A DNA stretch of 64,000 nucleotides, taken from assembly GCA_022571985.1 (NCBI GenBank), contig JACZWU010000001.1:529501-593500 (forward strand), written 5' to 3'. The notes beneath the pieces were generated by a model. The model was not told the DNA's origin, ran no database searches, and saw only the letters and a list, made by a program, of their open reading frames with translations. The translations under genes and the position numbers were made by a program. The stretch comes from Candidatus Zixiibacteriota bacterium (GTDB taxonomy: Bacteria > Zixibacteria > MSB-5A5 > GN15 > FEB-12). Shown here piece after piece: positions 9,288 to 17,952 of the stretch. Numbering within the stretch: the stretch's first letter is position 1; each line of letters begins with the position of its first letter.

Positions 9288-9764
9288 GTGCTGCTTGATG
9301 ACATGTACCGTGATGTAATCCTCGACCACTACCGTTACCCCCGTGGCCGAAAACCTATCGAGAAAAAGGATTTCTCATCGATAGGACACAACCCTGCCTG
9401 CGGCGATGATATCACCATTCAAATTGCTTTAGAGAATGGAAATATCAGTGAAATCTTTGCTGATTGCAAAGGCTGTGCTATCTCCACCGCTTCCGGCTCT
9501 ATAATGGCCGAATATATAAAAGGAAAAGCGGTAGACGAAGTTAAACATATTGCTCAAAACGTCCGCCAGATGCTAAAAGGTGAACCCTGCGAGCTTCCTG
9601 ACGATATGGGTGATATAGACGCCCTCGAAGGCGTCAAAAACTTTCCGGTCAGAATAAAATGTGCGCTGCTGGCCTGGATAACTCTCATTGAAGGCATTGG
9701 AAACTATGAGTCGGGGCACGCTGATGAGATCGTAGTAGTATCTACCGAACAAGGAGAAGACTGA
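9288..9764 (+). CDS. sufU: SufU-type sulfur carrier / scaffold
   Basis: SufU is the Zn-dependent sulfurtransferase that accepts persulfide from SufS. The ligands C38, D40, C63 and C125 occur at exactly the spacing seen in Bacillus subtilis SufU (41, 43, 66, 128), with context NPACGDD, KGCAISTASGS and IKCALLAW. The GTG start is supported by TTGGAG about 9 nt upstream; 158 residues is normal for SufU, which has an insertion relative to IscU. It is close-packed after sufS and before sufT. Confidence 0.92.
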   Translation: MLLDDMYRDVILDHYRYPRGRKPIEKKDFSSIGHNPACGDDITIQIALENGNISEIFADCKGCAISTASGSIMAEYIKGKAVDEVKHIAQNVRQMLKGEPCELPDDMGDIDALEGVKNFPVRIKCALLAWITLIEGIGNYESGHADEIVVVSTEQGED

Positions 9765-9767
9765 CAA

Positions 9768-10079
9768 ATGGCGTTACCAACTAAAGAAGAAGTTTTTGAA
9801 GCTCTAAGACCGGTTCAGGACCCGGAGATTAGAATCGGTATCGTAGACCTCGGTTTGATCTATGATGCAGATATCAGCGAAAACGGAAAAGTTACAGTTA
9901 AAATGACTCTCACCACTCCTGCCTGTCCCTATGGCGAAATGTTAGTGGCCATGGTTCACCGCGCCGCTGAAGATCTGGATGAGGTCACCGAAGTTGAAGT
10001 TGTACTGGTCTGGGAACCGACCTGGGACCCGGTCGAAATGGCCTCCGACGTCGCCAAAGACTTACTTGGTATTTGGTAG
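9768..10079 (+). CDS. sufT: SufT/MIP18-family (DUF59) Fe-S maturation protein
   Basis: The 103-residue protein is a stand-alone MIP18 (DUF59) domain, with VQDPEIRIGIVDLGLIYD, then TTPACPYGEMLV where the conserved cysteine sits, and a C-terminal VWEPTWDPVEMAS. Proteins of this type help deliver clusters or mature Fe-S targets. It is the last gene of the SUF operon, 3 nt after sufU. The exact subgroup (SufT versus PaaD-like) is judged from the operon context. Confidence 0.87.
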   Translation: MALPTKEEVFEALRPVQDPEIRIGIVDLGLIYDADISENGKVTVKMTLTTPACPYGEMLVAMVHRAAEDLDEVTEVEVVLVWEPTWDPVEMASDVAKDLLGIW

Positions 10080-10492
10080 GAGGTTTTCTAAACCCATAAG
10101 CGTGTTTTCGTGGGCGGCCGGCCTATGGCGTGTCCCATCTGCCCCTTATTCTAGTTATGCATGCTATCCTTCGACTCCGCTCAGGATGACTAGTAGAAGC
10201 CCTGTGTTTTTCTAGTTATTGCTCTTCCCGTCTGCCTTTCCAGCGTAGGCTGGAATCCATCTTTTGTATGCTTAGATCCCACCCCGCGACTACTCGGGAC
10301 TATGCCGCAAGCGGTGGGCGACCCGGCCTAAAGTTCGTCATCCCGGACTTGTTCCGGGATCCAGCCGGTCATACGAGCAGTAAATTTTGTGTGTGGCAGA
10401 TGGGGGAATCTGCCACTTGATTCAAAAAATCAAACATTTCTGATCGGCTCTACGAGCCAAACGTCAGATGAGGAAATCTGACGTGCACGGAA
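10080..10492. repeat. Repeat-dense intergenic region with at least seven hairpins
   Basis: No gene is seen in these 413 bp. They hold a chain of different palindromes: ATCCT/AGGAT around TCGACTCCGCTC (10166-10187); TTCCAGC/GCTGGAA (10238-10255); a CCCACC...GGTGGG stem (about 10279-10317) with TACTCGGGACTATG in its loop; ATCCCGGA/TCCGGGAT (10340-10360); GTGGCAGAT/ATCTGCCAC (10393-10416); GGCTC/GAGCC (10446-10458); and ACGTCAGAT/ATCTGACGT (10461-10484). The first, second and fourth look like the short interspersed palindromes seen between genes in many unrelated bacteria. Some of the hairpins could also end SUF transcription. Confidence 0.8.
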
Positions 10493-10984
10493 CTAATCAC
10501 GCATATGCTCGACAATTTGAAGCATTCTGAAAAACGGATTTCCAGTATCATGGGTAATTGATTTAGCTTCGGCTCTCAACTTACCAATACATTTTTTATA
10601 TTTCCCATTAATAATAAGTTCTAGTCCATCTATTTTACGCAGACCTTCTGTTAATATCCCAACTGGAACAACTGGAGACCAAAACGAGTATTGTATATTT
10701 GAAAATGTCTTCAAGTACTTCTTGGCATAGTCCTTTTGTACACGGTGTTTCTTTGCTATCCGAATCAAGGTTTCTTTATTGGTAACATACAATAACCCTC
10801 TTATATGAGTCGTCACTTCACACAAGTATGCAGTGCTTTCCTTGAAGTCCAACCCAATCACATCAAGTTCTTGCAAACCCTTCAGACCACCGCCTGGCGG
10901 CCGAACGTTATAGTCAATAAAATCACATTTCAGAATTAGTTTGAGATAAGCTCCTACGATATACTCACCTATTTCAGTAATCAT
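10493..10984 (-). CDS. Unknown protein, possible PD-(D/E)XK nuclease-like fold
   Basis: I do not recognise a named family. The 163-residue protein begins with a helix (ITEIGEYIVGAYLKLIL), then ELDVIGLDFKESTAYLCEVTTH, which places an Asp and, on the next strand, E-x-T where restriction-like nucleases have D and E-x-K. The missing lysine weakens the case, and it may be inactive or different. An AGGGGGAG ribosome-binding site sits 8 nt before the ATG, so it is probably expressed. It is more AT-rich than its neighbours and lies beside the repeat-dense spacer, which suggests recent acquisition. Confidence 0.6.
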   Translation of the reverse strand: MITEIGEYIVGAYLKLILKCDFIDYNVRPPGGGLKGLQELDVIGLDFKESTAYLCEVTTHIRGLLYVTNKETLIRIAKKHRVQKDYAKKYLKTFSNIQYSFWSPVVPVGILTEGLRKIDGLELIINGKYKKCIGKLRAEAKSITHDTGNPFFRMLQIVEHMRD

Positions 10985-11034
10985 TGTATCTCCCCCTTCT
11001 ATTTAATATTTCGAGCTACCTTACTGCTACCCCG

Positions 11035-11781
11035 CTACGTCAGTCTGAAGCCGCCGTCGGCGAGAATCGTCTGGCCGGTAACCCAGCTCGACTCCTGACT
11101 GGCCAAAAAGGCCACGACATTGGCGATTTCCTGAGGTGTGCCGACACGTTTATGCGGCGTTCGCTTACTGGCTTCTTTGAGCATATATTCGAAATTTGGA
11201 AATATCTTTAATGAATCGGTAGCGATAAACCCGCCCGAAACACAGTTGACATTTATTTTTTTCGGAGCCAGTTCCACCGCTGCATACATCATGATATTTT
11301 CAATGGCAGCTTTGGAAACGCCAATAGAAGCATAACCCGGAATGTACGACGACGAACCAATCGATGTCAGCGCCACAATGCGGCTGTTTTCGGGCATTAT
11401 CGGCACCGCCAGTTGTATACAGGTCAAAAAAGCGCGAGCATTGGTGTCCATTGCTATTTGCCAGGCTTTGTCATCTACTTCCAGCAAACTTGAGTAAGTA
11501 CCGAGCGCGGCGTTTGAAATAAGAATATCGAGTTTACCGAATTTCTTTTTTATTTTATCAAAAATTGGCGCCAGTTGATCATACTTGCCCATGTTGGCCC
11601 GGTGCGCATAGCATTCGGTACCGTGGCTTTTGATCTTTTCTATAGCTTCATCAGCAGAGTTGCGACTGCGGAAAAAATTAATGACTACATTCGCCCCGCC
11701 TTTGGCCAGCGTTTCTGCTATTGCCAGTCCGATACCTCGCGTGCCGCCGCTTACAAAAGCGGTCTTACCCTTAAAATCCAT
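11035..11781 (-). CDS. fabL: Enoyl-ACP reductase III (FabL-like short-chain dehydrogenase)
   Basis: It would reduce the enoyl-ACP double bond with NAD(P)H in the last step of fatty acid elongation. The cofactor motif is SGGTRGIG (residues 11-18). The catalytic pair is Y150 and K157, a Y-x6-K spacing typical of enoyl reductases rather than the Y-x3-K of ordinary SDRs. Residues 150-200 (GVSKAAIE, AVELAPKKINVNCVSGG, DSLKIFPN) closely match my memory of Bacillus subtilis FabL. It follows lipB on the same strand (36-nt gap), so fatty acid and lipoate synthesis may be co-regulated. An unrelated SDR function is less likely. Confidence 0.83.
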   Translation of the reverse strand: MDFKGKTAFVSGGTRGIGLAIAETLAKGGANVVINFFRSRNSADEAIEKIKSHGTECYAHRANMGKYDQLAPIFDKIKKKFGKLDILISNAALGTYSSLLEVDDKAWQIAMDTNARAFLTCIQLAVPIMPENSRIVALTSIGSSSYIPGYASIGVSKAAIENIMMYAAVELAPKKINVNCVSGGFIATDSLKIFPNFEYMLKEASKRTPHKRVGTPQEIANVVAFLASQESSWVTGQTILADGGFRLT

Positions 11782-11817
11782 TTAATATCCTTCCATCATA
11801 TTCAAACAAATACTTTT

Positions 11818-12519
11818 TTAGATTACGTCGCTGCCTCTTTGAGATTCAATCTCTTCGGCCAATTCATCAAGTTTTATGTTTTCAAAAGTCGTGTCAAATA
11901 AGCGGTCGTAATTTTTGAGCAGCTTTTCGCCGAATTTATCAAGACTTACTTTCTGGCCGGTCTCTTTTAGCACAGAGGTCATGATAGTCGCGCTCAAGCC
12001 GCAAGGGTTAATCTGCTCGAATTCTGCAAGATTCGTATTCAGATTGATCGCCACCCCGTGAAATGTAATCCAGTTCTTGACTGCGATTCCAATTGAAGCG
12101 ATCTTATGCTCGCCTACCCAGATTCCGGTATGTTCATTACCGCGCTTAGCGCTGATATTGTACTCTTTCAAAGTGTCAATAACACCGGTCTGGATATTGG
12201 TCATAAATTTGCGCAGGTTTTTGCCTCGTCTTGAGAGATTGAAAATAAAATAGGCCACCAGCTGCCCCGGCCCGTGATAAGTGACGTCTCCCCCGCGCTC
12301 GATAAAAACCGGCTGTGCAGATAGACCTTCAAAGTTTTCCTTGTGAGCGCTGCGGCCGACAGTCACCACTGGCGGATGTTCCACCAACATTATAATGTCG
12401 CGGCTGAGTCCCTCGCGGCGCATTTTGACTAAACCCCGCTGCCAGCTAAGGGCCCGGTCATAGTCTATACGCCCGAGATTCATAGCCCAACCGAAAGGGC
12501 TGTGCTGTAAACCAATCAT
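11818..12519 (-). CDS. lipB: Octanoyl-ACP:protein octanoyltransferase LipB
   Basis: LipB moves octanoate from acyl-carrier protein to the lipoyl lysine of E2 and H proteins. Signature blocks are RGGDVTYHGPGQLVAYFI, a lysine at K139 (EHKIASIGIAV) and the catalytic C173 in NPCGL. The start at 12519 has TTAGGT just upstream; an internal Met at residue 13 is the alternative. It lies 5 nt after the E2 gene, its natural acceptor substrate, which supports a single operon. LipA, needed for sulfur insertion, is not in the window. Confidence 0.93.
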   Translation of the reverse strand: MIGLQHSPFGWAMNLGRIDYDRALSWQRGLVKMRREGLSRDIIMLVEHPPVVTVGRSAHKENFEGLSAQPVFIERGGDVTYHGPGQLVAYFIFNLSRRGKNLRKFMTNIQTGVIDTLKEYNISAKRGNEHTGIWVGEHKIASIGIAVKNWITFHGVAINLNTNLAEFEQINPCGLSATIMTSVLKETGQKVSLDKFGEKLLKNYDRLFDTTFENIKLDELAEEIESQRGSDVI

Positions 12520-12524
12520 AGGAC

Positions 12525-13916
12525 CTAACGAAGCTGAAGCACTAATTTTTTGGGGTCTGCTAAATATTCATGTACGCGATGCAAAAATTGGACCGCAATG
12601 TGGCCGTCTATAAGTCGATGGTCAAAGGAGACACCGAATGTCGAAACGTCCCTGATAACTATTTCGCCGTTGACCACCCAGGGTCTTTTGGTAATGGCGT
12701 GCACACCCATAATCGCCACCTGCGGCTGATTGATAATCGGAGTCGAGGCGGTGGCCCCGAACATTCCGGCATTGGTCACCGTAAAGGTGCCGCCGCTGAC
12801 ATCATCCGGCATCAATTTATTCGTGCGCGCCTTGTGCCCCAGCTGGTTTATCTCAACCGCTAGCTCAACAATCGTTTTTCTGTCGGCGTCTTTGATTACC
12901 GGAACTATCAAGCCATCTTCACGCGCGACGGCGATGCCGACATTGTAATAATTTTTGACGATTATTTCTTTGTCGGTCAGTGAAGCATTCATTAAAGGAA
13001 ACTCTTTCATGGCTGTGGTGGCGGCCTTAATAATAAACGGCATAAAAGTAATGTTGGCGCCGTAGGTCGCTTTGAAATCAGCTTTGATAGAGTTGCGGTA
13101 AGTGGCCAGTTCAGTGAAATCTATATCTTCGAAAGTCGTCACATGGGGCGAGGTCCGTTTGGACATGACCATATGGTCGGCAATCATTTTGCGTGCACCC
13201 TGAAGCGGCGTGCGGGTTTCTCTCTGCTCAGCAGGTAGTGGCTGAAAAACAGGAATCTGCACTTCGATTTTTGGCTTTTGCGGCTCTGCTGCCGGAGCGG
13301 CTGCGGCCATCCTGCCCTCCCCTGCAGAAAACGGCGTCGGAGGTGCCGGAGCTGCTATCGGCCCGGCTGTAAAGCCTTTCCCCTGTGAGCGGGTTTCGAC
13401 CGCCCGGGTGACATCGTCGACAACTATCAGTCCATCTTTGCCGGTCGGAGTAATAACCAGCGGGTCGAGCGAATACTCACGAATCATCATGCGGACTTTG
13501 GGGGACATTTTGCCCTTTCCGATAGCGGCGGTCGCATTTACAGTAACAGGCGGAGCGATAGTGGCTGCCACTACGCCTCCGCCGGAACCTGCGGCGGCTG
13601 CCGGTGCCGCTGCGGCAGCTTGGGCCGGCTGAACTTTAGATTCGGCCGTGCTGCTTGCTCCCTTAATAGCATCGCCGCTGCCGTCGTCTATGATCGCTAT
13701 GCGGGCCCCTACCGGTACTACCTCACCCTCTTTGACCAGTATCTCTTTTAAAATACCGTTCACTTCGGACGGGATTTCGATATTGACCTTGTCAGTCATC
13801 AACTCAACTAAGGGCTGATTTAGTTCGATTCTATCGCCTATTTTTACTTTCCATTCCAGAATCGTGCCTTCCAGAACAGATTCACCCATTTGTGGGACTA
13901 CTACTTCAACAGCCAT
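12525..13916 (-). CDS. 2-oxo acid dehydrogenase complex E2 (dihydrolipoamide acyltransferase)
   Basis: Three E2 parts are visible in the 463 residues. The lipoyl domain (1-75) has the lipoyl lysine in ELMTDKVNIEIPS. After an Ala/Pro-rich linker comes the peripheral subunit-binding domain near 140-175 (KMSPKVRMMIREY). The catalytic acyltransferase domain ends in FGVSFDHRLIDGHIAVQFL with the His and Asp of the active site. The acyl specificity (pyruvate, branched-chain or 2-oxoglutarate) cannot be decided. E1 and E3 genes are not adjacent, so this E2 is orphaned next to lipB. Confidence 0.9.
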   Translation of the reverse strand: MAVEVVVPQMGESVLEGTILEWKVKIGDRIELNQPLVELMTDKVNIEIPSEVNGILKEILVKEGEVVPVGARIAIIDDGSGDAIKGASSTAESKVQPAQAAAAAPAAAAGSGGGVVAATIAPPVTVNATAAIGKGKMSPKVRMMIREYSLDPLVITPTGKDGLIVVDDVTRAVETRSQGKGFTAGPIAAPAPPTPFSAGEGRMAAAAPAAEPQKPKIEVQIPVFQPLPAEQRETRTPLQGARKMIADHMVMSKRTSPHVTTFEDIDFTELATYRNSIKADFKATYGANITFMPFIIKAATTAMKEFPLMNASLTDKEIIVKNYYNVGIAVAREDGLIVPVIKDADRKTIVELAVEINQLGHKARTNKLMPDDVSGGTFTVTNAGMFGATASTPIINQPQVAIMGVHAITKRPWVVNGEIVIRDVSTFGVSFDHRLIDGHIAVQFLHRVHEYLADPKKLVLQLR

Positions 13917-13939
13917 ATTTTTAACCTCTCGGCTTTGTC

Positions 13940-14028
13940 ATTCCCGCTTCAGTCCCTGTTTGGGGGCGTAGGCGGGAATCCACCTTCATATTTTCAATTA
14001 GTAGGGGCTGAATATATTCAGCCCCTAC
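13940..14028. repeat. Two intergenic palindromes between E2 and DinB-like genes
   Basis: The first, 13940-13979, has stem ATTCCCGC/GCGGGAAT with the loop filled by TTCAGTCCCTG and more; it belongs to the widespread TTCCCGC...GCGGGAA type. The second, 14001-14028, is a perfect 28-bp palindrome whose left arm is GTAGGGGCTGAATA. Either could terminate convergent or read-through transcripts; no gene is seen in 13917-14117. Confidence 0.85.
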
Positions 14029-14117
14029 GCCGGAACAATAAACAAAAATCGATTTATCTAGTCAAGCTTGAGGATTTGGGGAGAAAGCAAGCCAAATATG
14101 AGTTACCCAGGGGGATA

Positions 14118-14597
14118 TTATTCGGCCATTTTCAGCAGAAATCTTTCGATTTGCCTCCGGTGTCTCAAAATATGGACAATGGCGTGCTCTAACAGCTGTT
14201 CCAGATCATAAGTCACGCCCCAGCTGACTTTCATCGAAACGGCCTGAATTTCCTCGTCAGACATCTGCCACTTACCTTCCAGAGTTTGGGCAGTATAGAC
14301 AAGCATGGCCTCGATTTTTTCGGCTGCTTCCTGACACCCAACCGGTACACTTTCCGGCCTTGCCGACGGCATACCAAAGGCGTCTCGAAAATAGTCGGCA
14401 TAGCCGTAGCCGGCCCGCACCACATGATAGATTATGGTCTGAATCGAGCGGCAGTCATCATCTTTTGTTTCGGCGTCAATGATGCGGTTGAAATCATCTT
14501 CGGGTATATGCTCTATAACGCTTTTGAGTGTTTCAGCGGCGCGCTCATATTCATCCATCATAGCGCCCACTCCGCCTTTACGGTATTCCTTTTTCAT
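14118..14597 (-). CDS. DinB-family putative metal-binding protein
   Basis: The 159-residue protein is predicted to be a four-helix bundle of the DinB/YfiT superfamily. Histidines lie in IIYHVVRAGYGYADYF and in LLEHAIVHILRHRRQIERF, the usual metal-ligand positions. Members act as thiol-dependent transferases or have unknown roles, so no substrate is proposed. The neighbours do not help: repeats lie on both sides and the HD-GHKL gene is divergent. Start at 14597 gives MKKEYRKGG; the Met at residue 13 or 14 is also possible. Confidence 0.68.
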   Translation of the reverse strand: MKKEYRKGGVGAMMDEYERAAETLKSVIEHIPEDDFNRIIDAETKDDDCRSIQTIIYHVVRAGYGYADYFRDAFGMPSARPESVPVGCQEAAEKIEAMLVYTAQTLEGKWQMSDEEIQAVSMKVSWGVTYDLEQLLEHAIVHILRHRRQIERFLLKMAE

Positions 14598-14962
14598 ATA
14601 TGTCAGGATAACATCTTGCGGTTATAGAGTCAATGCCGATAAAAGGCGTCACCCTGAGCCTGTCGAAGGGTAAATGGCTTCGTTTTGTTATATTTTACTT
14701 TTCGGGTGTAGTGGTCTTGTATGTTTTTTGATACTTGGCATAATAGAGGTCGGTTTATATTGGGGCGGGATTGGGCATTTTAGCTTTATTTTCTAGGGAA
14801 TGTGAGAAGTCATTTAGGACCAATTGGCGAACAAACTTGACTATGTAGCGAAAGTTTGTATTATTCTATATATCCTATTATTTCCTTTTTGAACATTTGA
14901 TTGTGAGTTTAAAAAAGTAAAAATAGGACATATTAAATAGAACTTGATGGCCTTTTTCACAA
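14598..14962. other. Intergenic region with one hairpin repeat
   Basis: No gene is seen in these 365 bp. A copy of the ACCCT...AGGGT repeat (GAGCCTGTCGA in the loop) is at 14651-14671. The rest is AT-rich and probably contains the promoter for the HD-GHKL gene; I see no clear operator or ribosome-binding site. Confidence 0.6.
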
Positions 14963-17881
14963 ATGTACAAGGAACCAATAATACAGATCCCACCCCGACT
15001 TAAAGATGTCTTATCTAAAAACGCAGACTTGTCAGGACCTATTGAAAAAAACTTGAACGACTTCGGCCGACTTTTTCAGCACAGTAAAGCGGTTTTCTTC
15101 CCAGAATATACAGACCACGGCCCACAACACGTACAGGATGTGTTAACAACCGCATCATCACTGATCCGAGACGAGGCGTGGGAAATCGTTACTCCAGAAG
15201 ACGTGGCTACCCTTATAGTTGCAACCATATTGCATGATTGCGGACTTCACTTGGGCAAAGAGGGCTTCTTGGCATTAATTGATGAAGAGAACACAATACA
15301 ACTCATGGACTGGTGTGGCGACAAACCGTGGTATGAAGTTTGGCAAGATTTTTTGTCCGAGGCCAGCCGCTTTGATGGCCAAAAGTTACTTGAATTATTT
15401 GGAACCTCAAGACAATTTCAAAGGCCTTTAAGCGATTCATCACGATGGACAGCGCTTGATCATTTGCTTATTGGTGAATTTCTAAGGAGAAACCATGCCC
15501 GATTGGCACACGAGATAGCCATAAATGGAATGCCTGGACCTGAAAAGGAGAAGCTAAAATTCGAAAATGTATCAACCGAAATGCTTGAATTGAGTGGATT
15601 AGTTGCTCGCAGTCACGGCATTTCGCTTAGATATAGTGTAGATTTGCTTGACGCTCGTTACAACGAAATTAGGGAATATCAAGGCACCCATCCAATATTC
15701 TTAATGACTTTACTTAGAGTTGCAGATTTTCTTCAAATTCAGTCTGAAAGAGCGCCGAAACAAATGTTAAAAATCCAAACACTCAAGAGTCCCCTATCAC
15801 AGCGAGAATGGAATCTGCATCATGCAGTAATGGATGTTAGATACTCTCACATAGATCCCGAGGCTGTTTTCATTGAAGCCAGGCCGACGCAAGTTAAGAC
15901 ATACTTAAAATTAAAAAAACTCTTAGACGAATTTCAGAAGGAACTTGATTCCTGCTGGGCAGTCCTTGGTGAAGTTTATGGTCGTTGGAAAAATCCAAAC
16001 CTTGACCAATTAGGTTTGACTATTAGGCGTGTCCGCTCAAATCTAGATAATGACAAAGTGTTTTCACAAAGTGTTGACTATATACCTTGCCTCGCAAATT
16101 TTCAAGCAGCGGACGCAGATCTACTAAAACTTCTAATACACCCACTCTATGGCGCATCTCCAGAATTCGGCGTTCGTGAGTTGCTGCAAAATGCCATAGA
16201 TGCCGTTAGGGAACTCAATGAATACAAACGAACATTGCCAAATGCTCAAACATATGATTTAGAGCATCAAGAAGCCGATGTTGTTGTATCGTTGGAAAAG
16301 GAAACTGATGACGATTGGTTTCTTACGGTTAGTGACCGAGGTATGGGCATGACTGTTGACACTGTTCGAAATTACTTTTTGAAAGCTGGCGCTTCATTTC
16401 GAAGAAGCGACCATTGGAGAAAGATGTTTGAGACCGACGGTAAAAGTCGTGTACTACGGGCAGGGCGATTCGGCATTGGAATTCTATCCTCGTTTTTGAT
16501 CGGGAACGAAATTGAAGTCATTACAAGATATGTAGATGAACCCAGAGAAAATGGAATACGATTCGATGCGACTATCGAAAGTTCAGTAATTGAATTAATG
16601 CGTGTATCTGCACCTATCGGTACTTCCATTAAGATAAAGCTCGGACCTGGTCCATTGAGCGAGCTAAAAAAACCTAAGAAAAGGAGTGATGTCTTTGGTG
16701 AGTACGGCAAAAATGACAATTGGTTTGTTCGATCAAAATGGTATTGTCTAGATAAGCCATCAGTATTATTTAAATCAAGTGAAATGAAAAAGAAAAGAGG
16801 CTCTGTTGCTTTGGTTCCAGCACCCAAGGTTAGACTACCTTTCAACTGGAGACGAATACGGCACCCGAAATTTGAAGATATACAATATACTTATTTGGAT
16901 AATATCCCAGCATTGATCTGTAATGGATTAGTAATCAGTAATAAGAAGAGATTCAACTGGAGTTTCGATCGAACTTGGTACTTTGACTTTGACTTTGAAC
17001 CACCTAAATTATCTGTATTCGATCCAAACGGGGAATTACCCATAAACCTTATAAGGGATCGACTTATAGCTGACAATGTTCCCTTCGAGTTCGAACTTTT
17101 AGAAGACATAAAAAAAGATTTCGCAGCCTATTATCTCGTAAATGCTCCATCTTCCTTAGAATCATTTCGAGACACGCCTTCTAAACTGAATTACCCTGGC
17201 CTTTCGAATGTTGGACTTTGGATGCCCAAAGGGAGGGGGTTACCTTCACATTTCTTTGTTCCCAATAAAGGGCTATCTCTTGCATCAGCTTGGAATGTGA
17301 AACATCTGAAGCTCAGGAATATATTAATGATAGAGTCATATGGTCTAGAAAGTGCTATGGACTTAGATCTAGTTAGTCATGATGCGATATATCCTATAGA
17401 CTTTGTAGCTGGTGCTCAAGATTATAATGGCCTTTTAAGGGAGTGTCTTTCAATGCATTTGTTAGGTAATACTGTAATAGGTGGCCGAATTCTGTTTCGT
17501 TCAAAGGAGAAGGAAAATATTGAATCAAGCAGGGCGATTAGTGAAGTATTCATCGGAAGACTAGAGACAGAATTAGAGATGGATCAATTTGTCGTACAGA
17601 AATTTGGTAATCCTAGATACAAGTCATTTGATTTTGAGAAATTTGTATTTGCAACTACAAGAGCCGGGTCACATAGCTCCGTCCCTTTTGTATGTGAATT
17701 TTCATTTATAGATTCGCGTGACATCAAAGTTGATTCGAGTAGCTATCCAACACAGGCGTGGATCGATTACATTAAATTAGCTTATATACCGTTTAATCTA
17801 AAGATGAGAGAGCAATTACTCGAAAAGTCTTTTAAAAAATTAAAACCGTACATTAAGAAATGGCAAAAGAACAAAAAGTGA
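14963..17881 (+). CDS. Large HD-domain plus GHKL (Hsp90-like) ATPase protein
   Basis: The 972-residue protein joins two recognisable parts. Residues about 45-250 look like a divergent HD metallo-phosphohydrolase: H52 and H56 in YTDHGPQHVQDV, then H91-D92 in ATILHDCG, and RSHG further on. Residues about 390-560 carry a GHKL ATP-binding fold: an N-box FGVRELLQNAIDAVRE near 402, D-x-G-x-G in VSDRGMGM near 456, and GRFGIGIL near 501. There is no histidine-kinase dimerisation domain. The last 400 residues are unrecognised. The gene is AT-rich, stands alone and lies beside the ORF6N/nadA repeat region, which suggests transfer. A role in stress response or phage defence is inference only. Confidence 0.75.
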   Translation: MYKEPIIQIPPRLKDVLSKNADLSGPIEKNLNDFGRLFQHSKAVFFPEYTDHGPQHVQDVLTTASSLIRDEAWEIVTPEDVATLIVATILHDCGLHLGKEGFLALIDEENTIQLMDWCGDKPWYEVWQDFLSEASRFDGQKLLELFGTSRQFQRPLSDSSRWTALDHLLIGEFLRRNHARLAHEIAINGMPGPEKEKLKFENVSTEMLELSGLVARSHGISLRYSVDLLDARYNEIREYQGTHPIFLMTLLRVADFLQIQSERAPKQMLKIQTLKSPLSQREWNLHHAVMDVRYSHIDPEAVFIEARPTQVKTYLKLKKLLDEFQKELDSCWAVLGEVYGRWKNPNLDQLGLTIRRVRSNLDNDKVFSQSVDYIPCLANFQAADADLLKLLIHPLYGASPEFGVRELLQNAIDAVRELNEYKRTLPNAQTYDLEHQEADVVVSLEKETDDDWFLTVSDRGMGMTVDTVRNYFLKAGASFRRSDHWRKMFETDGKSRVLRAGRFGIGILSSFLIGNEIEVITRYVDEPRENGIRFDATIESSVIELMRVSAPIGTSIKIKLGPGPLSELKKPKKRSDVFGEYGKNDNWFVRSKWYCLDKPSVLFKSSEMKKKRGSVALVPAPKVRLPFNWRRIRHPKFEDIQYTYLDNIPALICNGLVISNKKRFNWSFDRTWYFDFDFEPPKLSVFDPNGELPINLIRDRLIADNVPFEFELLEDIKKDFAAYYLVNAPSSLESFRDTPSKLNYPGLSNVGLWMPKGRGLPSHFFVPNKGLSLASAWNVKHLKLRNILMIESYGLESAMDLDLVSHDAIYPIDFVAGAQDYNGLLRECLSMHLLGNTVIGGRILFRSKEKENIESSRAISEVFIGRLETELEMDQFVVQKFGNPRYKSFDFEKFVFATTRAGSHSSVPFVCEFSFIDSRDIKVDSSSYPTQAWIDYIKLAYIPFNLKMREQLLEKSFKKLKPYIKKWQKNKK

Positions 17882-17913
17882 AAACCGTTCCACTCCACTA
17901 GCGAATCGTCCCC

Positions 17914-17940
17914 TCAACTAATCTCCAGCATTTTATCAAG
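17914..17940 (-). repeat. nadA 3'-end fragment, copy 1
   Basis: Read on the minus strand, these 27 bp encode LDKMLEIS and a stop, the same C-terminus as nadA (LDKMLEIT) at 18854. It is the outermost and shortest of three copies. Differences from the others are silent apart from the last residue. Confidence 0.8.
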
Positions 17941-17952
17941 CTTTATGCCCGT

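Noticed and set aside
10080-10492. CRISPR array
   Set aside because: The repeats are of different sequence and not regularly spaced; no cas gene is near.
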